From: Lachnospiraceae bacterium
Lineage (GTDB): Bacteria > Bacillota_A > Clostridia > Lachnospirales > Lachnospiraceae
Reading direction: 5' to 3'
DNA length: 64,000 bases
Assembly (NCBI GenBank): GCA_017626435.1
Contig: JAGAIR010000001.1
Span: 8,072-72,071 of the forward strand
Shown: positions 31,401 to 39,278 of the stretch, in pieces
How the letters are laid out: each line of letters begins with the position of its first letter
Numbering within the stretch: the stretch's first letter is position 1
Notes under the pieces: model-generated
The model's input: only the letters and a program-made list of their open reading frames with translations
Databases searched by the model: none
Told to the model about the DNA's origin: nothing
Made by a program: the position numbers and the translations under genes

Positions 31401-33861
31401 TGTGGAATATTCCGATGCCCCTGCAGTCGGAGAGCTGACTGTAGAAAAGAAGGGAGAGGTACTTGACGGATTTAAGGGTGGACTCCTGGCAAGCTCATAT
31501 GAGAAAGAGTTTGTTTATAAGGAAGGCTCACTTGCCGGAGCAAAATTCAAAGTTTATGCTGCCGAGGATATTTACACAGCAGACAACCAGAAGGATGCAG
31601 ACGGAAACCGCATTAAGTATTACAGCAAGGGAGACCTTGTGACAACTCTTACAACTGGCAAGGATGGAAAGGCAACAGCTAAGAATCTTCCTCTTGGACA
31701 GTACAGGGTTGTGGAAGTGGAAGCTCCATACGGATATGTATTAAATCCGAATGAGCAGAAAGTGACATTCACATATGTGGATGATAAGACACCTGTTATC
31801 AAGGAAAGCCTTACTTTCTCAGATGACAGACAGAAGCTTGATATGTCAGTGACTAAGCTTGATTCAGAAGATAATACACCGATTGTAGGTGCAGTATTTG
31901 GTCTTTATGCAGACGAGGATATCAAGAATGTAGATGGCAAGGTAATTATCGAGAAAGGCACACTTCTTGAGAAGACAACATCTGATGAGAATGGAAAGAT
32001 TGCTTTTGTTAAGGATTATCCATTTGCAAAATATGTTGCAAGAGAGCTTGTAAAGCATGCCGGATATGTGACAAATGAGGAAGCAGTAAACTTTGATACA
32101 AAATATCAGGGACAGGATGTTAAGACTGCTGTATATAACAGCGAGTATAAAAACACACCTACAACCTTTGAGTTTACAAAGACAGATATCACAAGCGGTG
32201 CAGAGCTTACAGGTGCAACACTTACTGTACTTGATAAGGATGGAAATGTGGTAGACACATGGACATCTGATGCTAAGGAAGCACATGTGATCAAGAGACT
32301 TGTCGTAGGCGAGACTTATACACTTCGTGAGGAATTTGCTCCTTACGGATATCTTAAAGCAACAGATATTAAGTTTACAGTAGAGGACACTGGCAAAGTG
32401 CAGCATGTAGAGATGAAGGATGAAGTTCCTACAGGTTCCATCGTTATCAATAAGGACGGCGAATTTGTAACAGACACTACTCTTATGAAGGGTTACTGGT
32501 ATGACTTTATCTTCAATTTCTTCAAGGACAGCCTTGCAGGAGTAACTTTTGATGTATATGCAAAAGAGGATATCGTAAGTGCTGACGGACTTGACACTGT
32601 ATATCACAGGGCAGGAGACAAGGTGGCAACCATCGTGACAAATGATAAGGGTATCGCAAGAATTGATGACCTTCCACTTGGCAAGTATTATCTTGTTGAG
32701 ACAAAAACCATTGATGGATTTGTATTAGATGATACACCGATTGAGGCAGACCTTTCCTATATCGACCAGAATACAAAGGTTGTATTTGCAGGAATGGATG
32801 TGACAAATGAGCGTCAGAAAGTGCAGATTACTGTAACCAAGACGGATTTAGAGACTAAGGAAGCACTTGAAGGAGCAGTATTCGGTTTATTTGCGAAAGA
32901 AGATATCGTGAACAAAGATGGCAAGGTAATCGTAAAAGCTGATACACAGATTGAGAGAACAGTAACAGGCAAGGATGGAAAGGCTGCATTTACCTCTGAC
33001 CTTCCGCTTGGACAGTATTATGTCAAAGAACTTGAGGCACCAAAGGGCTATGTGAAGTCAGATAAGACATTTGATGTGGATGCTTCATATCAGGGAGATA
33101 AGGTAAAGGTTATCGAGTTTGAGGCAGCATTTGAAAATGCACCTATTAAGGTAGAAATTTCAAAGACTGATATCACAGGAGAGAAAGAGTTGCCTGGAGC
33201 AAAGCTTTCAGTAATTGATGCTGATGGAAAGCTTGTAGAAAGCTGGACATCAGAAGCAGGAAAGACGCATATGATTGAGAGACTTCCTGTCGGAAAGTAC
33301 ACACTCAGAGAGGAATCTGCACCGTATGGATATAAGGTGGCAAGTGATGTAACCTTTGAAGTAAAGGAGACTGCAGAAATCCAGAAGGTATCCATGAAGG
33401 ATGAGCAGGCAGTCGGTAAGATTGTCATCGAGAAAACTGACAAAGTAACCGGAAAGCCGATCGAGGGTGTTGTATTTGAAGTAAGGGATAAGGATGGAAA
33501 GGTGCTTGATACACTCACTACTGACAAGAATGGTCATGCAGAGAGCAAGGAGCTTCCTATCTGTACTTACAACGAGGATGGATCATTCAAAGAAGATATC
33601 CATTATACAGTTGTTGAGACTAAAGCAGCTGACGGATATATCCTTGATGAAACAGCTCACGATGTAACACTTCGATATGATGATAATGCACCGGATGTTG
33701 TTGTAGCAACTCTTAAGCTTGTCAATGTACCGACAGAGCCTAAGCTTCCACAGACAGGCGACAATGCAAATCCGCTTCTTTATCTTGGAATCGGTGCACT
33801 TGCACTTATTACAGGTGTTGGAGTAGGACTTCGTGGAAGAAAGAAAAAGAATAAACAGTAA
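28483..33861 (+). CDS. LPQTG-anchored surface adhesin with thioester domain and SpaA/Cna-B repeats
   Basis: A 1792-residue surface protein starting after AAGGAGG. Residues 1-30 are a signal peptide ending AFA-A. The N-terminal head has Cys 75 in AYCMNFG and Gln 134 in ATQAMVW (the TQxA motif), the pair that forms an internal thioester in Gram-positive adhesins and can bond covalently to host or partner surfaces. About 13 SpaA/Cna-B-type prealbumin-like repeats follow, each with a K start and an E-T-x-A-P-x-G-Y type end (KEITAPKGYVLSG, EEVSAPFGYVVN, KELEAPKGYVKS), expected to have isopeptide bonds. The C-terminus is LPQTG (1755-1759), a membrane helix and a basic tail. A sortase is encoded further on in the element. 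Confidence 0.92.
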   Translation: MKQKLKRFMAGFMAMLTLVGTLFTNGTTAFAASPQANIAFWNASVKNSGEVSELKPGYNHGKILYSILDGNSAYCMNFGLRADGGQLMNSYDDASTSMSAQQRKLLSYCLYYGFNSTQKAAPSNSQCDEYIATQAMVWVIVADIFGTGSGDSAARKLCNTAPSPDSSYSYYERLRDNISSSYNATLPSFASRRISEAPTYELKWNEGSQRFETTLSDSNGVLSDFDFGISGYSVDKNGNSITISSTSVNTTATTGTFTSNAGKVETTSSCVFWLTGKSGYQEFISERPTADPIKAYIKVKTENIGYGELTKTDESSGVKLSGAVYGIYSDSGCTNRVQTMTTDGNGYAKSAALVAGTYYVKEITAPKGYVLSGKVHTLTVKAGQTTGISATDKEQLGAITIYKEGEVLSSWNGSNFTYEKKKLSGATFKVTAGADIYKADGTKVYSAGDVVAESLTTGTDGQVVLSDLHLGTYVVTEIKSIDGYTINTTPQTVAVEYKDQTVTVQYESTTIENTRQKADVSVVKKDSDTENPLDGGKYTLYAGNDIKNYAGQVIVTKGTALETVSTGEDGKASYSVDLPISNGYYVSETQAPYAYIRNSKDVYSFNFNVLPETQAKASFSHTFVNDRTTAKIHIYKVDKESGKAAAQGDASLEGAVYGLYARNDIVHPDGATGVVFKAGDLVATLTTDKNGEAEVNNLYLGNYYVKEITPSEGYLLDEEEHDVVCDYEGDLVAEVSRSTTSAEQVIKQPFQLIKVSDNGDDTEAGLLAGAEFTAYLKSSLPVKADGSYDFDKAAPVVIGENGATTITSDDKGHAVSIAIPYGTYVVVESKTPHNMKTIKPFEVKIKENHPTEPQTWRVFLDREFTAKLRVIKKDSDTKQTVLVPNAEFKIFNLDKNEYVKQYTTYPSKVEHTSFFTDEDGDLILPEALKIGNYRIEEVSAPFGYVVNDKYVNISVDTDTAFETDGDTNDAIITVEYSDAPAVGELTVEKKGEVLDGFKGGLLASSYEKEFVYKEGSLAGAKFKVYAAEDIYTADNQKDADGNRIKYYSKGDLVTTLTTGKDGKATAKNLPLGQYRVVEVEAPYGYVLNPNEQKVTFTYVDDKTPVIKESLTFSDDRQKLDMSVTKLDSEDNTPIVGAVFGLYADEDIKNVDGKVIIEKGTLLEKTTSDENGKIAFVKDYPFAKYVARELVKHAGYVTNEEAVNFDTKYQGQDVKTAVYNSEYKNTPTTFEFTKTDITSGAELTGATLTVLDKDGNVVDTWTSDAKEAHVIKRLVVGETYTLREEFAPYGYLKATDIKFTVEDTGKVQHVEMKDEVPTGSIVINKDGEFVTDTTLMKGYWYDFIFNFFKDSLAGVTFDVYAKEDIVSADGLDTVYHRAGDKVATIVTNDKGIARIDDLPLGKYYLVETKTIDGFVLDDTPIEADLSYIDQNTKVVFAGMDVTNERQKVQITVTKTDLETKEALEGAVFGLFAKEDIVNKDGKVIVKADTQIERTVTGKDGKAAFTSDLPLGQYYVKELEAPKGYVKSDKTFDVDASYQGDKVKVIEFEAAFENAPIKVEISKTDITGEKELPGAKLSVIDADGKLVESWTSEAGKTHMIERLPVGKYTLREESAPYGYKVASDVTFEVKETAEIQKVSMKDEQAVGKIVIEKTDKVTGKPIEGVVFEVRDKDGKVLDTLTTDKNGHAESKELPICTYNEDGSFKEDIHYTVVETKAADGYILDETAHDVTLRYDDNAPDVVVATLKLVNVPTEPKLPQTGDNANPLLYLGIGALALITGVGVGLRGRKKKNKQ

Positions 33862-33872
33862 CAATTAACCTT

Positions 33873-33913
33873 GCGGGGAATGTAAGCCAGTGACTTATGT
33901 TCCCTGCTTTTTT
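33873..33913 (+). terminator. Rho-independent terminator
   Basis: GCGGGGAATGTAAG pairs with CTTATGTTCCCTGC (33894-33907), followed by a T-run. It ends the adhesin gene and has the same GTAAGCCA...CTTATG core as the terminator before the adhesin. Confidence 0.85.
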
Positions 33914-33934
33914 AGATTAAGGAGGAACCGTAAT

Positions 33935-34930
33935 ATGATGAATTACGAGATTTTTAAGGAAGTAGTAAAAGAAAAGTTTATGGATTATATGCCTGAGAAG
34001 TTCAAAGGAATGGAGCTTGTGGCAGAGCCAGTGGAAAAGGTGAATGTGACTCTTGATGGCATCATCTTAAGAGAAGAAGGCAGGAATATTTCGCCTACGA
34101 TTTATATCAATGACATGTATAAGAAGTATCAGGACTGTGGCGATCTTGAGGAAACACTTATGGCTGCATGTGACTTCATGGAAAGGGCATATGAGCAGGC
34201 TCCGGTTGTTGATGTGGACAGCATTATGAGGGATGCTAACGAGAAGATTGTATTCCAGCTCATCAATACAGAGCAGAATAAGACATTTTTGGAACAGGTG
34301 CCACACAGGGAGTTTCAGGATCTCTCTATTGTGTATAAGGTAATAATCAGTGCCGATAAGGATGCGGTGCAGAGTTCAAAAATTACAAATGAATTTGCAA
34401 AAAGACTTGGAATGAGTGAGGAACAGCTCTTTAAGTGTGCAGCGGAAAACACAAGAAGACTCTTCCCACCTGTCGTTCGTAGCATGAATGACATTATGAG
34501 AGAAATGTTCGCAAGGGATGGGATGCCACAGGAGATTGCAGATATGATGATAGCCGAGATTCCACCGGAGCAGACGATGTGGGTGATTTCCAATGAAAAG
34601 GGTATCAATGGTGCAGCATCCATGCTTTATGAGAATGAGCTTCATGAGCTGGCAGAGAGTTTAGAGAGTGACCTTTATATTCTCCCTTCGAGCGTGCATG
34701 AGGTTATTGCAGTATCTTCAGATATGGGAAGCCCTGAGATGCTTGCACAGATGGTAGTCGAGGTAAATATGCAGGAGGTGTCTTTGGACGAGAGACTTTC
34801 CAATCAGGTATATCACTATGATAAGGATTTAAGAAAACTCACCCTTGCAACTGATACACCAAACAAGAGACTTGATGGTATCGTTGCAGAACCTCCCCTT
34901 GTATATGACGCGAAGGAAAAGTCCAGATAG
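33935..34930 (+). CDS. DUF5688 family protein
   Basis: A 331-residue soluble protein starting at 33935 (or the adjacent ATG) after AGGAGG. The pattern NEKGINGAASMLYENELHELAE, followed by YILPSSVHEVI, and an opening with repeated YEIFKEVVKEKFMDYMP match DUF5688 proteins common on clostridial conjugative elements. Function unknown. It begins a run of accessory genes between the adhesin and the mobilisation region. Confidence 0.75.
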   Translation: MMNYEIFKEVVKEKFMDYMPEKFKGMELVAEPVEKVNVTLDGIILREEGRNISPTIYINDMYKKYQDCGDLEETLMAACDFMERAYEQAPVVDVDSIMRDANEKIVFQLINTEQNKTFLEQVPHREFQDLSIVYKVIISADKDAVQSSKITNEFAKRLGMSEEQLFKCAAENTRRLFPPVVRSMNDIMREMFARDGMPQEIADMMIAEIPPEQTMWVISNEKGINGAASMLYENELHELAESLESDLYILPSSVHEVIAVSSDMGSPEMLAQMVVEVNMQEVSLDERLSNQVYHYDKDLRKLTLATDTPNKRLDGIVAEPPLVYDAKEKSR

Positions 34931-34939
34931 GAGGCAGCT

Positions 34940-35056
34940 ATGGAGCAGGAACTTACAATGGAAGAACTCATTGCTCTCATAAACAGCCAGAAAGGTGACT
35001 TTGTTATCCGTGTCGAGTTTGGAGAGGAGGCGGTGTCTGATGCCAAAGAAGAATGA
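34940..35056 (+). CDS. Small acidic protein overlapping the RadC-like gene
   Basis: A 38-residue protein (MEQELTMEELIALINSQKG and on) starting after AGGAGG. It ends inside the beginning of the next gene, a 17-base overlap in another frame that suggests coupled translation. Small acidic genes at this place are seen in related elements; no function is known. Confidence 0.55.
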   Translation: MEQELTMEELIALINSQKGDFVIRVEFGEEAVSDAKEE

Positions 35057-35579
35057 CTTCAAGCTTGATGTGGTTTCGGTAAGACTTGTAAAGGATGCTC
35101 CGATTTATTCGGAGCACACCTTTAATAATCCGGCGGATATAGCTGCTGTCATGGGAGACTGTATGTGCCAGTTTGACAGGGAAGTAGTGTGTGTGGTCAA
35201 TTTAAGGTCAGATTTAAAACCTATCAATGTGCATTTTGCAAGTGTTGGTTCTTTAAATGAGGCAATGGCACATCCGAGAGAGCTGTTTAAATCAAGTATC
35301 CTAAGCAATGCGGCAAGCATGATGTTAATCCATTGTCATCCATCCGGGAATGTATTCCCAAGCAAGGCAGACACGATGATGACAGACCGTATGAACAAGC
35401 TGTGTGAACTGATGGGAATACCGCTTATTGACCATATCATAGTCGGTGGAGACAATCGTGAATTTTTCAGTTTCAGGGAAAAAGGCATGATTGATAATCC
35501 TAAGATTACCCTGAGCACAGATTACCGGACACTTGATATCAAGTCACCGCTTGTAGCAGAGCAGGGAAAGGCAAGGTGA
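35040..35579 (+). CDS. RadC-like JAB domain protein
   Basis: A 179-residue protein with the JAMM metal-site motif HCHPSGNVFPSKAD near residue 100 and the upstream glutamate-containing core of the RadC (DUF2466) family. RadC-like proteins are frequent on conjugative elements; the chromosomal RadC N-terminal helix-hairpin-helix is missing here. They may act as metalloproteases or in DNA repair; no activity is proven. The start at 35040 follows GAGGAGG, and 4 bases separate it from the primase-like gene. Confidence 0.85.
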   Translation: MPKKNDFKLDVVSVRLVKDAPIYSEHTFNNPADIAAVMGDCMCQFDREVVCVVNLRSDLKPINVHFASVGSLNEAMAHPRELFKSSILSNAASMMLIHCHPSGNVFPSKADTMMTDRMNKLCELMGIPLIDHIIVGGDNREFFSFREKGMIDNPKITLSTDYRTLDIKSPLVAEQGKAR

Positions 35580-35583
35580 AAAC

Positions 35584-36561
35584 ATGGATGGAAGATTTAC
35601 GGATGAAGAGCTTGCCATAGCAAAGCGTGTTGATCTGTGTGCAGTTGCAGAAAGCCTTGGGTATACAGTAAAGAGGATTGGCAAATACCACACTTTAAAG
35701 GAGATGGATTCCATCCGTATCTATAACAGAAGCCATTGGTACAGATGGTCAAGGCAGTTTGACAAAGGAAACAATGGCGGCTCACAGATAGATTTCTTAC
35801 GGGTATTTTGTGGAATGAGTGTAAAAGAGGCTGTGTTCTGGCTTTTAGATTTTGCAGGATACAGAAGAATTGAGAAGCCTGTAAAGCAGCCTCTTGTTCA
35901 TCAGGTATCGCAGAAGCAGGCAGAGGAGAGAAAGCCATTTGTCCTACCGGAACCGGCAGGAGATAATTCCTATCTTATTTCATATCTGAATCAGGAGAGA
36001 GGAATCAGCAGAGTAGTCATAGATCTGTTTTTAAAAGATGGACTGATTTATGAGAGCAGGCATTACCACAATGTTGTTTTCAAAGGAAATGATAAAAATG
36101 GAGTGACAAGATTTGCAAGTATGCGGGGAGTGTTTGATAAGCAGGGTAAGCCATTCAAGTGTGATGTCACAGGAAATGATAAGAACTATGGATTTAATGT
36201 GGTGAATGAAAACAGTACAGAGCTTGTAGTATTTGAGGCTGCAATCGACCTTATGAGTTATGTCGATATCTTCGCGGATTATGAATCAAATAAGCTGGCA
36301 CTTGGGATGCTTGCAGATGCACCACTTGAGACTTTTCTTCGGGAACATCCGCAGATTACTTCCATCCGGTTCTGCCTTGATGGAGATGAGCCGGGGAGAA
36401 AAGCAGCAGCTGAACTTATGAGAAAGTATTATGAGCTTGGATATGAGGTAGAAGACTGTCCGCCACCTGCCGGATATAAGGATTACAACGAGTGGCTTGT
36501 AGCGGCAAAGCTTAATTTGAACAGGATGAATAAGCGAGCAGATGAACCAGTCAGGGCATGA
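35584..36561 (+). CDS. Toprim/DUF3991 primase-like protein
   Basis: A 325-residue protein. The N-terminal part (AKRVDLCAVAESLGYTVKRIGKYHTLKEMDSIRIYNRS) resembles a degraded primase zinc-finger segment. The DUF3991-type middle (SYLNQERGISRVVIDLF, then GVTRFASMRG) precedes a Toprim domain with glutamate in VVFEAAIDLMSY and acidic pair in FCLDGDEPGRKAA. Proteins of this kind prime DNA synthesis for mobile elements. The cysteines of a classic zinc finger are absent. It ends just before the 32-bp hairpin array. Confidence 0.82.
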   Translation: MDGRFTDEELAIAKRVDLCAVAESLGYTVKRIGKYHTLKEMDSIRIYNRSHWYRWSRQFDKGNNGGSQIDFLRVFCGMSVKEAVFWLLDFAGYRRIEKPVKQPLVHQVSQKQAEERKPFVLPEPAGDNSYLISYLNQERGISRVVIDLFLKDGLIYESRHYHNVVFKGNDKNGVTRFASMRGVFDKQGKPFKCDVTGNDKNYGFNVVNENSTELVVFEAAIDLMSYVDIFADYESNKLALGMLADAPLETFLREHPQITSIRFCLDGDEPGRKAAAELMRKYYELGYEVEDCPPPAGYKDYNEWLVAAKLNLNRMNKRADEPVRA

Positions 36562-36562
36562 G

Positions 36563-36793
36563 AAACCGGATTTTGATGTGTGGGGGCAGAAAGCGCCCCC
36601 AAAACAGCAAAGTGGGGGCAGAAAGTGCCCCCAAAATGTCAATGTGGGGGCAAAAAGCGCCCCCGCAATTCGGACACGATAAAAACCGGATTGAATTCAG
36701 TATAAAAGTGGGGGCAGAAAGCGCCCCCAAAATAACAAAGTGGGGGCAGAAAGCGCCCCCAAAGTAGCAAAGTGGGGGCAAAAAGCGCCCCCA
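36563..36793. repeat. 32-bp periodic array of G/C hairpins
   Basis: Six copies of a 21-bp hairpin unit, TGGGGGCAGAAAGCGCCCCCA or near variants, start at 36581, 36613, 36645, 36709, 36741 and 36773. Spacing is exactly 32 bases, with one 64-base step in the middle. Stems are 7 bp (TGGGGGC/GCCCCCA). The array is two blocks of three, each preceded by AAACCGGATT (36563 and 36683). It fills most of the stretch 36562-36952. It is not a CRISPR: spacers are 11 bases and alike. Protein-binding iterons or a replication/transfer site are possible. Confidence 0.85.
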
Positions 36794-36812
36794 CTTTCAT
36801 AAACAGAGGGTT

Positions 36813-36875
36813 TTAGGGAGATTTTCTCCCTAACTAGATGGCATTAGGACAGAGATGTCTCTAATGCGTATCTAG
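36813..36875. other. Candidate origin of transfer (oriT)
   Basis: Two adjacent inverted repeats: TTAGGGAG/CTCCCTAA (36813-36820 with 36826-36833) and a long imperfect stem from CTAGAT (36834-36839) to ATCTAG (36870-36875) with CATTAG/CTAATG inside. A short AGTC/GACT pair follows near 36877-36890. They lie upstream of mobC and the relaxase gene, the usual place of oriT. No nic site can be named. Confidence 0.4.
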
Positions 36876-36952
36876 CAGTCGCCGGGGACTAACTGGAGAC
36901 TGGAGCTTTGGTGAATATTTACTAAACACGGATAAGGAGGTGCAAGGAAGCA

Positions 36953-37477
36953 ATGGATGCAGAAGTTACGCTATTTTCAAAATCAGAAGAACTGATTGCC
37001 TGGGCAGACACATTTGATATCTTACTTAACCCTTCGATAGAAGATGCTGCAATATTGCTTAACTATATGGAAGGTCATGATTATGCTATTGGCATAGATT
37101 CTGATGGAAAGATGTACAGACAGGATGTAGCTGAGGAGAATGGTGAAATTGAACCATACCCGATAGATGATGTTATAGATACTGTTTGTGAATGGAACTA
37201 TGAACTGATACTTGATGCTGATGCACACAGGAATGATCCAAAGGATTTTAAAGATTACAGTGAGTTTCAGGATAAGTATGACAGTTTGAAAGCAGATGAA
37301 AAGAGGCTGGACAGGTTGTTTGAAAAGACCTGTTATGCAAAGGAGATTGATGAAATGGCAGCTGCTTTGGTGGAATCATTCATTAGTCATCTAAGTAGCA
37401 GGGATGATTTGGAAAAAGCTGCGGTGACAGTTGCAGAAGGAATTAAGGATTATAGTACGGGTAAGAGAGGAAGGTGA
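36953..37477 (+). CDS. Acidic protein of unknown function, mobilisation region
   Basis: A 174-residue acidic soluble protein (rich in Asp and Glu) starting after AAGGAGG. The first half has a mixed pattern, the second half is helical (YDSLKADEKRLDRLFEKTC). No family was recognised. It lies between the candidate oriT and mobC, with a 4-base gap to mobC, so it may take part in the relaxosome or be regulatory. Confidence 0.65.
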   Translation: MDAEVTLFSKSEELIAWADTFDILLNPSIEDAAILLNYMEGHDYAIGIDSDGKMYRQDVAEENGEIEPYPIDDVIDTVCEWNYELILDADAHRNDPKDFKDYSEFQDKYDSLKADEKRLDRLFEKTCYAKEIDEMAAALVESFISHLSSRDDLEKAAVTVAEGIKDYSTGKRGR

Positions 37478-37481
37478 GTCT

Positions 37482-37814
37482 ATGGCAGATAAAGTTCATT
37501 GTATTAGGAAAACACTAAGACTAATGCCAGAGGAAGCCAAGATGCTTGCAAAAAAGGCATGTGATAATGGAATGAATGAGGCTGAGTATATCCGTCTTCT
37601 TATCAGTCAGAAACCAAATGATTATCCGGAAGTAAGGAAGATTCTGAAGGAACTCATTAATGAAGTCAACAGAATTGGAATAAATATCAATCAGATAGTA
37701 TTTAACAATAATGCCAGGCTGTATTCCAAGGAAGATAAGACACAGCTGATAGCTTATATGCGAAAACTGAATCAGAAGGTAGATGAGGCGGTGGTAAAGA
37801 TTGGCAATCAGTAA
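37482..37814 (+). CDS. mobC: MobC-like relaxosome accessory protein
   Basis: A 110-residue protein with an N-terminal ribbon-helix-helix-type segment (RKTLRLMPEEAKMLAKKACDNGMNEAEYIRLLI) and the MobC signature ILKELINEVNRIGININQIV. MobC proteins bind oriT and help the relaxase open the strands. The start at 37482 follows AGAGGAAGG. Its last 14 bases overlap the relaxase start, a classic mobC-mobA arrangement. Confidence 0.88.
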   Translation: MADKVHCIRKTLRLMPEEAKMLAKKACDNGMNEAEYIRLLISQKPNDYPEVRKILKELINEVNRIGININQIVFNNNARLYSKEDKTQLIAYMRKLNQKVDEAVVKIGNQ

Positions 37815-39249
37815 AATCCTTAATATGAAGGATTGTGGTGGGCATTTTCACGGAAAACATCTGAAGAGATCTCTTGATTATGTGATGAATCCGGAGAAAA
37901 CACAGGATGGAAGGCTCGTTGGTGCAATCAACTGTCAGGTCGATTCTGCTTTTGAACAGATGAAAGCTACAAAACGGAAGTTTGGAAAAGTTGATAAAAG
38001 GCAGGGATATCATATCATTCTCTCATTTAAGGAAGATGAAGTGAATCCTGATATGGCATTTGAGATAACCCGCAGATTCGTGGAAGAGTATCTTGGAAAA
38101 TCATATGAGGCAGTATATGTGGTGCATGATAATACAGCACATGTTCATTCACACATTGTATTTAACAGTGTGAGTTTTGTGGATGGGAAAAAGTACCGCT
38201 ATGAAAAAGGAGACTGGGCAAAGTATATCCAGCCAATCACGAATAAGTTGTGTCAGGAATATGGTCTTTCAATCATTGATGTTGATGATGGCAGTAAGGA
38301 AAAAGAGTATGAAAGCTATAAGGACTGGAGCGAATATCGTGAAGGCAGTTTTGTATGGGCAGATATGATTAAGAGAGACCTGGATTCCTGCATACTGCAG
38401 GCAGGAAATTATGAGCAGTTTCTGGAGCTGTTATCTGACAAAGGATATGAGGTCAAGCAGGGAAAGTATCTGGCGGTAAAGCCACAAGGAATGACGAGAT
38501 TTCGCAGATGTAAGACATTAGGTAACATGTATTCTGATGAGGCAATCCGGGAAAGGATAGAAAAAGAGGATATTTCATTTTACCGGGAACAGCAGAAAGA
38601 AGTACAACCGGTTCTTTGTAAGTGTAAGGTGAGAAGATACCGAAGGGCAAAGATGTCGGGGCTTCAAAAGAGATACTATGCAAAGCTATACCGGATAGGA
38701 AAGCTGAAAAAGAAGCCATACAGTCAGGTATGGAAGTATAAGGATGATATCCGTAAGATGCATAAACTGCAGGAGGAGTATTTGTTCCTTGTCAATCATG
38801 ACATTCATTCAGCAGAGGAGCTTGTCAGTGTAATCAGCTCATTGACAGATAAAAGAAAAGAAGTTTCAGCAGAGAAAAGCCGCATTTATAAGGCTAGGGA
38901 GAGAAGTCGAGAACTTTTTGATATAGCAGATGATATGAAAGAGTTAGAACCTGCTGAGAAGTCTTTCCTCCAGGGAGATGAATTTTTTACGGATGAGCAT
39001 CTGCAATGGGAAACTTTGAAACAGAAGCTTTTATCACAGGGATATAGCCTTGAAGAGGTGGAAGCACTGCGTAAACATTATAAAGAGGAGTATTCCAAAG
39101 CATGTGCAAAAGAAAGGGCAGTATTCAAAGAGTTGAATATTGGTAAATCTATATGGAAGAGTCTTATTCCAGACAGCGTATCAGATGGAAAAGATGCACA
39201 GTACAACAAAGAGACAATACGAGACAGGAAAGAGCAGCCAGAACGTTAG
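37801..39249 (+). CDS. Relaxase (MobA/VirD2-type, MOB-P)
   Basis: A 482-residue relaxase that would nick oriT and pilot the transferred strand. The catalytic tyrosine is likely in SLDYVMNPEKT, near residue 27; the three-histidine HUH metal site is HVHSHIVFNS near residue 113. A helical C-terminal region follows, with basic stretches. The family start sequence AISKILNMKD favours the TTG at 37801, inside the mobC end; the next candidate is ATG 37825. Length is normal for clostridial members. Confidence 0.9.
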   Translation: MAISKILNMKDCGGHFHGKHLKRSLDYVMNPEKTQDGRLVGAINCQVDSAFEQMKATKRKFGKVDKRQGYHIILSFKEDEVNPDMAFEITRRFVEEYLGKSYEAVYVVHDNTAHVHSHIVFNSVSFVDGKKYRYEKGDWAKYIQPITNKLCQEYGLSIIDVDDGSKEKEYESYKDWSEYREGSFVWADMIKRDLDSCILQAGNYEQFLELLSDKGYEVKQGKYLAVKPQGMTRFRRCKTLGNMYSDEAIRERIEKEDISFYREQQKEVQPVLCKCKVRRYRRAKMSGLQKRYYAKLYRIGKLKKKPYSQVWKYKDDIRKMHKLQEEYLFLVNHDIHSAEELVSVISSLTDKRKEVSAEKSRIYKARERSRELFDIADDMKELEPAEKSFLQGDEFFTDEHLQWETLKQKLLSQGYSLEEVEALRKHYKEEYSKACAKERAVFKELNIGKSIWKSLIPDSVSDGKDAQYNKETIRDRKEQPER

Positions 39250-39278
39250 GCTGTTTTTTTAGTAGTTAGGAGGCATAT

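Noticed and set aside
31864..32607. Long minus-strand open frame inside the adhesin gene
   Set aside because: It is antisense to the repeat region of the adhesin, rich in Cys, Ile and Ser, without ribosome binding site; a shadow of codon bias.
36581..36793. CRISPR array
   Set aside because: The units are palindromic and evenly spaced, but spacers are only 11 bases and nearly alike, and no cas genes are present.
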